Origin: CAWBVG01 sp963792175
GTDB taxonomy: Bacteria; Acidobacteriota; Vicinamibacteria; Vicinamibacterales; CAVVIG01
Length of the DNA stretch: 64,000 nt
Reading direction: 5' to 3'
NCBI GenBank assembly: GCA_963792175.1
Contig: CAWBVG010000006.1
Span: forward strand, 1 to 64,000
The notes under the pieces were generated by a model. The model was given only the letters and a program-made list of their open reading frames with translations, searched no databases and had not been told where the DNA came from. The stretch's first letter is position 1. Each line of letters starts with the position of its first letter. Position numbers and translations under genes: made by a program. Shown piece by piece: positions 19,533 to 29,200 of the stretch.

Positions 19533-22475
19533 ATGCTGAAATATTTGCTTTCTGGAATGTTGTCGCTTGCGCTCGCGGCGCCGGCGTTCGCACAGTCACA
19601 GGCCGCCAACGGCTCCATCGAAGGAACGGTCACCGACAGCTCCGGCGGCGTCCTCCCTGGCGTCACCGTCACCGTCACCAGCCTCGATACCGGCCTCGAG
19701 CGATCGATGGTCACCAACGAAAAGGGACTCTATCGGGCGCCGCTGCTGCCGCTCGGCACCTATCGTGTCGTCGCTGAACTGCAAGGGTTCAAAGGTACGA
19801 ACAGACGGGTGTCAAGGTGTCGGTCGGTCAGTCCGCCGTCGTGAACATGGCGATGGGCGTGGGCACGGTGAGCGAGACGGTCACCGTGAATGGCCGACAG
19901 TCCGCTGGTGGATACCGTCGCGCATCGACATCGGCCACACGATGACCGATCTGGAGGTGCACAACCTGCCGCTCGTCGCGCGCAATCCGTACAACTTCGC
20001 GCTGGTGCAGCCCGGTGTCACAGGCTACGAGAACGTCGAGTTTGGCGTGCCGCGCCTGGCGGCCAACGGCGCCGCGATGCGCATCAACTACCAGATCGAT
20101 GGCAACACGAACACCGAGAAGGACCGCGCCGGCCTGCGTCTGCTGCCGATGTCGGAAGTCGATGATCACGGAAGTGAAAGTCGTGACCACGGGTTTCGCA
20201 CCGGAGTTCGGCCAGACGATGGGCATGGTGCTACAACGCGATGACGCCGTCGGGCACGAACACGTTCAAGGGCGAAGCGGGCTATCTGTTCCGCCGCGAA
20301 TCCGTTCAGCGCGTTTCCGTTCTTCTTCGGCTGCGGCAGCACGACGCCTAGCTGCCAGCTGCCCGGCCAGCGTCCGCAACGGCCGTGCTGCCCGCGACGA
20401 AAGTGGATACGGGCACGGCGGCCGTCGGTGGGCCGATCGTGTCGAACAAGCTCTTCTTCTACGGCGGCTGGGAGCAGACGCGACGCGACCTGTCGTCGAC
20501 CAGCCTGATCACGGTCGGCCCGTCATTGTGGCGCCAGGTCGGTCTCAAGCCGCAGCCCGACGCGGTGCCCAATGTCCAGACCGGCGAAGTTCGTGATCGG
20601 CAAAGCCGACTATCAGATCAACAACGACCAACCGGTTGACGGTGCGCTGGATGCGGTTCCACAACGACGCGCCGTACAACAGCGGCGGCGGCACGGCGAC
20701 GCTCGAGCGCGCGACGGACTTCCTCGACGCCATGGATTCAATCGCGGGCCAGCTCGTGTCGTCGTTCGGATCGAACAAGACTGAACGAACTCCGCTTCCA
20801 GTACGCGCACCGGCATCAGAGCTCGATTGCGAACTCCGATTCGGGGACCGGGCCGCGGTGTCCATCGGGGTCGCGAGTTCGCCCTCATCGCGTTCGGTGG
20901 GCCTTGGCGGCGGCACGGGCCAGGGCAACGCCGGCTTCGACTTCAAGCAGAACATCACGCAGTTCATCGACAACTTCACCTACATCCGTGCCGCGCACAG
21001 CTATAAGTTCGGCTTCGACTGGCAGCACATCTACGACGAGCGGACGAACGCGCCGCAGTTCCTCTACACGTTCCCGATCGGTCGCCGCATACCTGGCGGC
21101 GAAGTGCGGAGCGACGCCGCTCGGCTACACGACGATGACGCAGATCACGGGCGACCTCGACGTTCAACATGGCCACGAACATCGTTCAGCGTATTCGTGC
21201 AGGACGACTGGCAGGTCGCGCCGAAGGTCAAGATCCTCTACGGCGTTCGCTACGATCTCTACAGGTATCCGGACGGTCTCGCCAACGCGCCGCTGGTGTC
21301 GTCGCAGGCGTTCAACATCGACAAGAACAACTTCGGTCCGCGGGTGGGCGTGGCATGGTCGATGGATGAGAAGACCGTGCTGCGGGCCAGCACCGGGCAT
21401 CATGTACGACCAGCCGATTCTCGGCGGATACGAGCAGGCGCTGCCAGTTGAGCGGATCGCCGAAGGCGCCGGTCTACATGTTCAGCGGCACGACGGTCTG
21501 GTGCGCCGGCGTTCCCCAACGGCGCCTCGACCGGCACGCTGGCCGCCGCAGTCGCCGTGGGACCGTCGATCCAGCGTTCGTGGTCGCGCACACGTGGCAG
21601 AACAACGTGCAGATCGAGCGCGCGTTCGCGCGCGACATGTCGGCGTCGGTCGGCTGTCATGTACGCGAGGGGCTCGGATCTTCCGGTCGTGACGAAATCA
21701 ACCCGATCAATCCGATTGGCACGCTCGCCGACGGCCGGCCAATTTACAGCACCGACGGCCAGTGCGGCGACGCGCCTCGATCCGCGCTTCAACCAGATCC
21801 TGCAAGTGGGGGTCAATCGGCGAATCGACGTTCAAGTCGATGACCGTGAGCGTGAAAAGCGCTTCGCGCAGGGACTTTCGTTCAACCTGCAGTACTTGCT
21901 TGGCAAGGGTCTCGACAACACACCGCTGCTGACGCAGTTGACCGTGCAGTCGGAAGCCGGCCGGTCCGACCCGAGCAACATCGACCGCGATCTCGGGCCG
22001 AATCCGCTCGACATGCGCCACAACTTCAACGGCAACATCGTCTACACGTCGATCAATCACTCGTCGAACCCCGTCGTCAGACAGCTGCTCAGCGGCAACG
22101 AGATCGGCGTACTGATTCAGATCAACAGCGGCCTTCCGTTCAACATTCCCTCGAACCGCGACTTGAACGGTGACGGCGTCGAGCAGCGATAGGCCGCTCT
22201 TCGTCGCGCGCAACTCGATCTACATGCCGGTGCGGAAGAACGTCGACATGCGTTATACGCGCGTGGCTTCCGATTCGGGGCGCCGTGCGCGGCGAGATCA
22301 TTCGGAACTGAAGAATGCCTTCAACATCCAGCAGCTCCAGTCGCTCACCACGACCCAGGCGGTGGACACGCTGGGAAATCCGGCGACGGCCATTCCGACC
22401 GATCCGTACCAGTTCGTGAACCCGTCCGGCTTCGAACAGCGGAAATTCCAGCTGGGATTCAAAGTCCGCTTCTGA
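19533..22475 (+). CDS. TonB-dependent outer-membrane receptor with carboxypeptidase-like N-terminal domain, heavily frameshifted
   Basis: This is an outer-membrane transporter of the large acidobacterial TonB-receptor type. The signal peptide is LKYLLSGMLSLALAAPAFAQ. A carboxypeptidase-regulatory-like domain follows (GSIEGTVTDSSGGVLPGVTV), then a plug region (RINYQIDGNTNTEKDRAGL, EVKVVTTGFAPEFGQTMG). Barrel strands run to the terminal phenylalanine of KFQLGFKVRF. The reading frame changes at least ten times, the highest density in the window, yet each piece is family-like. Even corrected, the length of about 980 residues is close to the family norm. Either this stretch was poorly sequenced or the gene is a recent pseudogene. 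The substrate is probably a carbohydrate or peptide, but unproven. Confidence 0.8.
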
Positions 22476-22556
22476 GGGGCAGGAAGGGCAGGATTGGCAG
22501 GAAGGGCTGGCATCGGAACATCCGGCCCCTCCTGCCCATCCCGCCCATCCTGCCGG
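22476..22556. repeat. GGCAGGAAGGGC-type palindromic element
   Basis: It starts directly after the receptor stop TGA. The left arm is GGGGCAGGAAGGGCAGGA followed by GGCAGGAAGGGCTGG. The right arm is CCCCTCCTGCCCATCCCGCC followed by CATCCTGCC. The arms pair to give a long G-rich/C-rich hairpin. The next gene's -10 begins immediately after it. Confidence 0.65.
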
Positions 22557-22562
22557 TATGAT
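22557..22562 (+). promoter_or_regulatory. -10 element (TATGAT) for the PIG-L gene
   Basis: TATGAT ends six bases before the ATG at 22569, again implying transcription from about the start codon. Any -35 would lie in the preceding palindromic element. Confidence 0.35.
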
Positions 22563-22568
22563 CGCTTC

Positions 22569-25385
22569 ATGAGGCGTTCGTTTCTTTCCGCGTTACTCGT
22601 TTTTCTGGTCTTCGCAATCATTCCCACCGCTCAAATGCGGGTCGTCCCGCTCGACGAAGAGCAGGGCCACGTCGCCCTCGGCCTCGCGCTGCGGCACCTC
22701 GGTAACGTCGGCATCTTCATGCACACGACGGCGCATCCCGACGACGAGAACAACGGGTTGCTGGTGATGCTGAATCGCGGGCAGGGCTACCGTACGGCGC
22801 TGGCGACGGCAACCCGCGGCAATGGCGGACAGAATGAGATCGGTCCGGAAATCTTCGAGGCGCTCGGCGTTCTGCGGACCGGCGAGCTGGCGGCGCTGCA
22901 TCGCTTCGACGGCGCCGAACAGTACTTCACCCGGGCGGTCGACTTCGGCTATTCGTTCAGCCTCGAGGAGACGTTCGAGAAGTGGGGCCGCGACGACATC
23001 ACCGCGGACTACGTGCGGCTGATTCGCATGATTCGCCCCGACGTGATCATCACGCTGCCGCCCACCGGCAATGCCGGCGGTCAGCACCACATGGCGTCGG
23101 CGGTCATCACACGCGACGCGTACAAGCTGGCCGGCGACCCGACCAAGTACCCGGATCAGATCAAGGACGGCCTGCGGCCGTGGCAGCCGAAGAAGCTGTA
23201 TCAGAGCGCCGGCTTCGGGTTCCCGGGCGAGCCAGCCACGGTGGGCAGGATCGCAAGAATCAACTCCGCGGTCTACGACCCGTTGCTGGGCAAGACCTAC
23301 GCGGAAATCGGCTCCGAAGCCCGAAGCATGCACAAATGCCAGGGGATGGGCCAGCTCCTGTCGCTGCCGATCGCCGCGTCCGCGGCCAGCTATCAGCTGG
23401 TCGAAACAACGCTGCCGGCGCAGCTGGAGAAGGACGAAGCGTCCCTATTCGACGGCGTCGACACCGGCGTGACGAGCCTCGGGAGGTTCGTGTCGGGGCG
23501 CGCGCCAAAGGATCTCACCGACGGGCTGAGCGCGATCGCCGCCGGCGCCTCGAGTGCGCAGAAGGCGTTCGATTCGGGCAACGATGCGGCGACGCTGAAA
23601 CCGGCGCTCGACGGACTGTCCGCGGTCCGCGCCCTCCGTCGCGAACTGCAGGCCATGCCGATCGATGACACGGCGAAGTTCGAAATCGATTTCCGCCTGC
23701 GTCAGAAAGAAGACGAGTTCCAGCAGGCGGCGTTGCTCGCGAACGGCGTCAGGGTCGAGGCGCTGGCCGACGACGGCGTGGTCGTGCCTGGACAGGCGGT
23801 GAAGGTGAACGTGATCGTCGCCAATCGAGGCGCCGCCGACGTGACCGTCAAGCAGGTGCGGTTTCTCGGCTTCGCCGCGGACGCGACGGCCGCGGGAGAG
23901 ACAGCGTGCACGATGACGGCCTTCACCGGTGGCGGCTTCGGCTTTCCCGGCGGCGGCCGGGGCGGACGAGGTCGCGGTGGCGCCAACGCCCCGCCGCCCC
24001 AGCCGATGTCGACGTTGAGAACCGGTCAGGTCGCGCACTGCGAACCCTCGTTCACCATTCCGGCGAATGCGCGCGTGACAGAGCCGTACTGGCACCGGGA
24101 AGGCGAAGCGGGACGTTATACGTTCGACACCGATGCGCCGTTCGGCCAGCCGATGCGGCCGACGCCGTACTCGGTGCAGATCACGCTGGCGATGCCGGGG
24201 GGCGAAGAGGTCGTCGACGGCTTGCCGGTGCAGCATCGGTACGAAGGCGACGTGTTCAGCGGCGAGAAGCGGACCGAGCTGCTGGTGGTTCCGGCGCTGT
24301 CGGTACGGATGTCGCCGCAGGTCGCGATCATCCCCGCCGCATCCATCCGAGCGGCGCGGCCGGGTTCCGGCAAAGGCACGGCCACGGCTTCGCGTACGGC
24401 CTCCAGTCCGGCGTCGCCCTCGGCAGACCGGGAGGTTCGGGTGACCGTCGTCAACGACACGGTTGGTCCAGCCGACACGACGGTGCGCCTGGAAGTACCG
24501 CGCGGCTGGAGCGCCACGCCGGCCTCGCAGCCGATCACGTTCGAGCGCGCCGACGAATCCCGGACGGTGCGCTTCGACGTCAAGCCGGCGCCGACCGCGA
24601 TGAACGGCGAGTTCCACATCCGCGCGATTGCGACGTCGAACGGGCAGACGTTCGATCGCGGCTTCGAGGTGATCGAGTACCCGCACATCCGCCGCTATCA
24701 CATCTACGACAGCGCGGCGGCGACGCTGAAAGTGATCGACGTGCGGACTCCGGCGAACCTGAGGATCGGCTACGTGATGGGCGTCGGCGACCAGGTCCCG
24801 CCCGCCATCGAACAGCTGGGCGCGACGGTCGAGATGATCAGCCCGGACGATCTCGCGTGGGGCAAGCTGTCGCGGTTCGACGCGATCGTCACCGGCGTCC
24901 GCGCCTACGAGCGCCGTGACGACCTGCGCGCCAACAACCGTCGTCTGCTGGACTACGTATCGAACGGCGGCACCTTGATCGTCCAGTACAACAAGTTCGA
25001 GTTCAACGACGCGCAGTACGGACCCTATCCGGCGAAGGTCAGCTCGAACCGGATCACCAACGAGAGCGCGCCGCCGCACGTCAAGACGCCCAGTCCGTTG
25101 CTGACGCGTCCCAACGAGATTGGCGAGGCGGCGTGGCAGAACTGGGTCCAGGAGCGAGGTCTGTATTTCCTCGCGGACGACAAGGACCCGCGCTACCACG
25201 ACGTGCTGGAATTCGACGACGACTTCACGTTCAACAAGGGGCCGAAGACCGGCGCCCTGGTCGAGACCACCTACGGCAAAGGCCACTGGGTCTACGTGGG
25301 GCTTGGCTTGTGGCGGCAGCTGCCATCGGGCACGGACGGCGCGTACCAGTTGCTCGCGAACCTGATCTCGCTCGGCAAGAAGTAG
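22569..25385 (+). CDS. Large secreted PIG-L (LmbE-like) deacetylase family protein
   Basis: This is an intact 938-residue exported protein. The signal peptide is RSFLSALLVFLVFAIIPTAQ. The PIG-L zinc-hydrolase domain (residues of about 40-280) begins with TAHPDDENNGLL, contains RGNGGQNEIG and ends with the histidine pair in GNAGGQHHMAS. PIG-L enzymes remove N-acetyl groups from sugar derivatives. A middle region has beta-sandwich, NEW3-like repeats (GVVVPGQAVKVNVIVANRGA, REVRVTVVNDTVGPADTTV). The C-terminus (about 715-930) resembles a ThuA/amidotransferase-like fold (GYVMGVGDQVPPAIEQLG, LDYVSNGGTLIVQYNK). A Gly/Arg-rich insert lies near residue 460. This multi-domain form recurs in acidobacteria; the substrate is unknown, possibly extracellular glycans. 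Confidence 0.87.
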   Translation: MRRSFLSALLVFLVFAIIPTAQMRVVPLDEEQGHVALGLALRHLGNVGIFMHTTAHPDDENNGLLVMLNRGQGYRTALATATRGNGGQNEIGPEIFEALGVLRTGELAALHRFDGAEQYFTRAVDFGYSFSLEETFEKWGRDDITADYVRLIRMIRPDVIITLPPTGNAGGQHHMASAVITRDAYKLAGDPTKYPDQIKDGLRPWQPKKLYQSAGFGFPGEPATVGRIARINSAVYDPLLGKTYAEIGSEARSMHKCQGMGQLLSLPIAASAASYQLVETTLPAQLEKDEASLFDGVDTGVTSLGRFVSGRAPKDLTDGLSAIAAGASSAQKAFDSGNDAATLKPALDGLSAVRALRRELQAMPIDDTAKFEIDFRLRQKEDEFQQAALLANGVRVEALADDGVVVPGQAVKVNVIVANRGAADVTVKQVRFLGFAADATAAGETACTMTAFTGGGFGFPGGGRGGRGRGGANAPPPQPMSTLRTGQVAHCEPSFTIPANARVTEPYWHREGEAGRYTFDTDAPFGQPMRPTPYSVQITLAMPGGEEVVDGLPVQHRYEGDVFSGEKRTELLVVPALSVRMSPQVAIIPAASIRAARPGSGKGTATASRTASSPASPSADREVRVTVVNDTVGPADTTVRLEVPRGWSATPASQPITFERADESRTVRFDVKPAPTAMNGEFHIRAIATSNGQTFDRGFEVIEYPHIRRYHIYDSAAATLKVIDVRTPANLRIGYVMGVGDQVPPAIEQLGATVEMISPDDLAWGKLSRFDAIVTGVRAYERRDDLRANNRRLLDYVSNGGTLIVQYNKFEFNDAQYGPYPAKVSSNRITNESAPPHVKTPSPLLTRPNEIGEAAWQNWVQERGLYFLADDKDPRYHDVLEFDDDFTFNKGPKTGALVETTYGKGHWVYVGLGLWRQLPSGTDGAYQLLANLISLGKK

Positions 25386-25400
25386 AGTGACGAGCATCAG

Positions 25401-27023
25401 ATGGAAGTTCCTCTCACTCCCCTCGAGTTCGCGCGACGATCGCGGGCCCTGTATGCCGATCGGGAGGCGGTCGTTGACTGTGGCCGAAGCTCTGGCGCGC
25501 TCTGCGGCTGACGTATGCGCAGTTCTTCGAACGCTGCGATCGATGGTCCGCCGCGTTGCAACGGCTGGGTGTCGCCAGGGGCGATCGCGTGGCGTATATC
25601 GCGCCGAACACGCACGCGCAGCTCGAGTCGTTTTACTCCGTGCCGCAGATCGGCGCGGTCCTCGTACCGATCAACTACCGGCTGACCGCCGACGATTTCG
25701 CCTACATCATCGGTCACTCGGGCGCGAGCGTCGTGTGCGCCCACGAGGACTATCTCGAGGCAGTGGATCGCATCAGGGATCAGGTGCCGGCGGTCCGGCA
25801 TTTCGTCGCGCTCGAACCAGGCGAGACCGACCCTGTCTCGCCGAAGCGTCTTCGCGAAGGCGGATGGCTGGACTACGAAGCGCTGCTGGCTGACGCCAGC
25901 GCGCCGTTCGCGCCGGCGCAGGTCGAGGAACACGACCTCCTGACCATCAACTACACGAGCGGCACGACATCACGGCCCAAGGGCGTGATGATCACCCATC
26001 GCAACGCCTACATGAACGTCGTCGGGACGCTGCTGCACGTGCCGATGCGGATGACCGACCGCTACCTGTGGACGCTGCCGATGTTCCACGCCAACGGTTG
26101 GACGTTCGTCTGGAACGTGACCGCCGTAGGCGCGGCGCATATCTGCCTGCGCAAAGTCGATCCGGTGAAGGTGTTCGAGACGATCAAGAGCGAATCGGTC
26201 ACGCTGCTGTGCGCGGCGCCAACCGTCCTGATCGGGATTGCGGGCGCCCCGCCGGATGTTCGCGCCGGCGCGCCGAAGGGCATCCGGGTCGTCACCGCTG
26301 GCGCGCCGCCTGCCGCCGCCACCATCGAGCGCGTCGAGGGCGAACTCGGGTGGACGATCACGCACGTCTACGGCCTCACGGAAACCGCGCCGTTCATCAC
26401 CGTGTGCGAGCCGCGGCCCGAACACGATGCGCTGAGCGCGCGGGAGCGGGCCATCGTCAAGGCGCGCCAGGGGGTCGAGCTGATCACGTCAGGCGACTTG
26501 CGCGTCGTCGACGAGGCGGGCAAGGACGTGCCGCGTGATGGCGCAGACGGTCGGCGAGATCGTCGTCCGCGGCAACGTGGTGATGAAGGGGTACTACAAC
26601 GATCCCGAGGCGACGGCGCACGCGCTGCGCGGCGGCTACTTCCACAGCGGCGATGCGGCGGTCGTTCATCCCGACGGCTACGTGGACATCCGCGATCGGC
26701 TCAAGGACGTCATCATCAGCGGTGGCGAGAACATCTCGTCGGTCGAAGTCGAAGGGCGGCTGCTGCGCCATCCCGCTGTGCTGGAAGCGGCAGTCGTCGG
26801 TCTGCCGGACGTCAAGTGGGGCGAGGCGCCGCACGCGTTTGTCGTGCTGAAGGCTGGCGCGACGGTGACCGCCGAGGAGTTGCGGACATTCATCCGGGAC
26901 CAACTGGCGCATTTCAAATGTCCCCACAGCTTCACCTTCGTCACTGAACTGCCAAAGACGGCTACGGGGAAGATTCAGAAGTTCGTGCTGCGCGGCCGCC
27001 GCGCCGGCATTTCAGCGCAGTGA
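25401..27023 (+). CDS. AMP-dependent acyl-CoA synthetase/ligase, two frameshifts
   Basis: This is an adenylate-forming enzyme of about 540 residues that activates a carboxylic acid to its acyl-CoA. Visible motifs are YTSGTTSRPKGVMITHRN (P-loop, A3), VYGLTETAPF (A5), GYVDIRDRLKDVIISGGENI (A7/A8) and the terminal catalytic lysine in KTATGKIQK. The N-terminus (MEVPLTPLEFARRSRALY) lies in a different frame from the main body, with a shift near 25495. A second shift occurs near 26530, before VGEIVVRGNVVMKGYY. Medium-chain or aromatic acids are the likely substrate class. Its 3' end overlaps the convergent DedA gene by 49 bp as read, probably because of a length error in the DedA 3' homopolymer. 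Confidence 0.88.
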
Positions 27024-27544
27024 CGACTACAACGTTTTTTGGGCCGGCTCAGCCAGCGGAAAAACAGGACAATCATCACGGCCGGGATGAACGGCCCCCA
27101 CCACACATCGAGGCCGAAGGCGCTCAGCGTCGAAGACCCGCCCTTGACGAAGGCCATGATGGCGCCGGCCCAGGCGAACGCGCTGATCAAGTTCAGCGTG
27201 CTGAATTTCACTGCCCGCATGCCGGCATAAGCGCACGCGATCGGAATCGCCGTGCGCAGGCCCGGCAGGAAACGGCTGACGAGCACCAAGGCGGTCTCGT
27301 GCGCGTGCACGTGCGCGATCACGCGATCGCGGTACTTCCCGAGCCTCGGATAGCGATCGAGCCAGTGGATGCGCCCGCGGAGAATGTAGAACCACAGCTG
27401 ATCCCCGGTCGCTCCGCCGAGCGCGCCGCAGACCAGCACGGCCGGCCACAACAGCCGACCGCTGACAGCGTCCGCGCATACCTTGCTGTAGTAGATCTCG
27501 CCTTCGACGATGGCGGCGATGTAAATGGGAAGGTAAGACAGCAT
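26975..27544 (-). CDS. DedA/SNARE-associated family membrane protein
   Basis: This is a DedA-family integral membrane protein of 189 residues as read. It starts with a membrane-buried region (YLPIYIAAIVEGEIYYSK), then GALGGATGDQLWFYILRGRI and the family core SRFLPGLRTAIPIACAYAGM. A final helix pair follows. DedA proteins act in membrane homeostasis, and some are undecaprenyl-phosphate or lipid flippases. The last 12 or so residues look spurious. The coding strand has AAAAAA near 27037, and one more A would give the tail RPKKTL and stop near 27027. That would remove the 49-bp overlap with the convergent acyl-CoA synthetase. Confidence 0.85.
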   Translation of the reverse strand: MLSYLPIYIAAIVEGEIYYSKVCADAVSGRLLWPAVLVCGALGGATGDQLWFYILRGRIHWLDRYPRLGKYRDRVIAHVHAHETALVLVSRFLPGLRTAIPIACAYAGMRAVKFSTLNLISAFAWAGAIMAFVKGGSSTLSAFGLDVWWGPFIPAVMIVLFFRWLSRPKKRCSRHCAEMPARRPRSTNF

Positions 27545-27618
27545 GAATAGTCGGAGTCAGTAGTCGGTCGTCTAGTCGGCAGTCGAGTCAGTGGTCGGTC
27601 GTTCCCGACCACCGGCTA
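27545..27618. repeat. AGTCGG-type palindromic element
   Basis: Words AGTCGG and GTCGGTCG repeat on the left and pair with CGACCACCGGC and CCGACT on the right. The element begins within the codons AGT-CGG-TAG that end the minus-strand aminotransferase gene, so the stop is part of the repeat wording. It ends at the ATG of the DedA gene. Confidence 0.6.
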
Positions 27619-28866
27619 CCGACTCGAAGCGAGCACATCTCGGACCGTCTCCGCCACTCGCTGAAGCTGAGCTTTTGTCAGGCCCGCGTGCACCGGGATC
27701 TGAATCGCTTGAGCGGCGCGTCGGGCGCCCTCGCGCTCATTGCGAGTGCCTTCGAAGAGCGGCATGTCGGGCGGCACGTCAACATGCAGCGTTTCAATGT
27801 CGATGCCGCGCCGCACGCAGCGGACGACGAGGTCGTCGCGCTTCGGGCCTTCGGGGCCGTACACGCAGTACTGGTAGTACACGTGCGTGCGATCGGGCGG
27901 CGCCTCCGGCACCTGGATACCCGGAACGCTGCCGAGCACACCGTTCATGTAGCGCGCGTTAGCCTGCGCCTGGGCGGTCCAGCCGTCCAGCCGTGCGAGC
28001 CCGGCCAGCCCGAATGCCGCCTGCACGTTCGGGAAGCGCTCCGTGTACTGGTCCGGCAGCGGGTGCAGCGACCGGATTTTTTCCCACAGGAACACGTCGG
28101 GGTTCGCGTCGATGAGCGCCGAGACCCACAGCACCGGAAAGAGCGAGATCGAGAACACCCAGGGCTTGATGAAGATGCGCTGCAGCCGGCCCATCAGCAG
28201 CCGGTCGCGCACGCGCTTTTCGCTGGGCCATGGCAGCGCGTCGACGATGGCGCGCACTTTCGCGGCGAGCGGCGCATCCTGGACGAGCGCGAGACCGCCG
28301 CCGTAACAATTCAGGGGCTTCAGCGTCTGAAAGCTGAACAGCGCGCCGGTGCCAAATGTCCCGACGGGGCGGCCCTTGTACGTCGCGCCCAGTGCGTGCG
28401 CGCAATCCTCGAGCACCACCAGGTTGTGCCGCGCTGCGATCTCGAGCAGCCGGTCCATGTCACATGGGAGCCCATACAGGTGCGTCGGCACGATCGCACG
28501 GGTCTTGTCCGTGATCATCCGCTCGACCGACGCCAGGTCGAGGTTGAAGGTCTTCGGGTCGACGTCTGCGAACACGACGGTCAGCCCTGCGACCTTGGCC
28601 AGCTCGGGGACCACCCAGAAGGTCAGCGACGGAAAGATGATTTCGGATCCGGGTGGCAGGTCGAGCGCCTTCAACATGTAGTAGAAGGCGATGCGCCCGT
28701 ACGCCGCGGTGATGGCGGTGCCGCTGCCGGCGCGGCGCTCGAACGCGCGCTCGAATTCCGCGATCTGCGGTCCCTGGATGTATTCGCCGCGCGCCTTGCA
28801 GGCGTCGGCGATCTGTTCGGTGTCCGGGAGGACTCGCGCACCATAGCGCGAGATGGCGGAGCGCAT
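27616..28866 (-). CDS. DegT/DnrJ/EryC1/StrS-type PLP-dependent aminotransferase
   Basis: This is an intact 416-residue sugar-aminotransferase-fold enzyme. The N-terminal TAAYGRIAFYYMLKALDL is followed by FPSLTFWVVPE, the pyridoxal-phosphate aspartate region VLEDCAHALGATYKG and the Schiff-base lysine in FSFQTLKPLNCYGGG. The family aminates keto-sugars or other keto groups on nucleotide-linked substrates, for glycans or natural products. The region around 205-250 (KPWVFSISLFPVLWVSALID) is unusually hydrophobic for this family and may contact membrane or lipid-linked substrates. It shares its strand with the upstream radical-SAM gene but is separated from it by the second large palindromic element. 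Confidence 0.87.
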   Translation of the reverse strand: MRSAISRYGARVLPDTEQIADACKARGEYIQGPQIAEFERAFERRAGSGTAITAAYGRIAFYYMLKALDLPPGSEIIFPSLTFWVVPELAKVAGLTVVFADVDPKTFNLDLASVERMITDKTRAIVPTHLYGLPCDMDRLLEIAARHNLVVLEDCAHALGATYKGRPVGTFGTGALFSFQTLKPLNCYGGGLALVQDAPLAAKVRAIVDALPWPSEKRVRDRLLMGRLQRIFIKPWVFSISLFPVLWVSALIDANPDVFLWEKIRSLHPLPDQYTERFPNVQAAFGLAGLARLDGWTAQAQANARYMNGVLGSVPGIQVPEAPPDRTHVYYQYCVYGPEGPKRDDLVVRCVRRGIDIETLHVDVPPDMPLFEGTRNEREGARRAAQAIQIPVHAGLTKAQLQRVAETVRDVLASSR

Positions 28867-28889
28867 CAGGGAAGCGTACTACGGAGCGG

Positions 28890-29200
28890 GCATGGAGGGG
28901 ACGGAGCGAACGGGAACGGAGGTGACGGAGAGAACGGTTTAACCACAGAGCAACGGAGTCACGGAGATTGAACGGAGGACGACGGTTCGACGGGCGTCGC
29001 GAAGCGACGCGCGGGAGCGGATCGGATCGCGAAAACGAACACCGCGATGATCACTGGGTGCTCGTTTTCGTGATCCTATCCGTTCCCGCTAGTCGGCCTG
29101 CTGCGCAGGCCGACCCGTCGAACCGGCACATCTCTGTTTGACCTCTGTTGCTCCGTTCCTCTGTGGTGATCCCGTTCGCTCCGTTCCCCCCGTTAACTCA
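28890..29200. repeat. Large multi-hairpin palindromic element, copy 2 (ACGGAGG/CCTCCGT arms)
   Basis: This element fills the 331-bp gap between two minus-strand genes. Outer arms are of ACGGAGG/CAACGGAG words, with an inner arm GGTTCGACGGG (28984-28994) paired to CCCGTCGAACC (29114-29124). Inside are a 7-bp stem with a GAA loop (28994-29010), a long imperfect stem (about 29013-29043 with 29057-29087), and a 10-bp stem with a TGC loop (29092-29114). The part order, the GAA and TGC loops and the 26-base block at 29159-29184 match copy 1 at 11110-11368. The stem sequences differ. Its right edge is the stop codon of the radical-SAM gene. No ORF is supportable here. Confidence 0.8.

Noticed and set aside
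27027..27479. A second reading frame over the DedA gene ending in AEPAQKTL
   Set aside because: Only its final residues make sense, and they do so as the corrected end of DedA after a homopolymer length error. The rest is a shadow.
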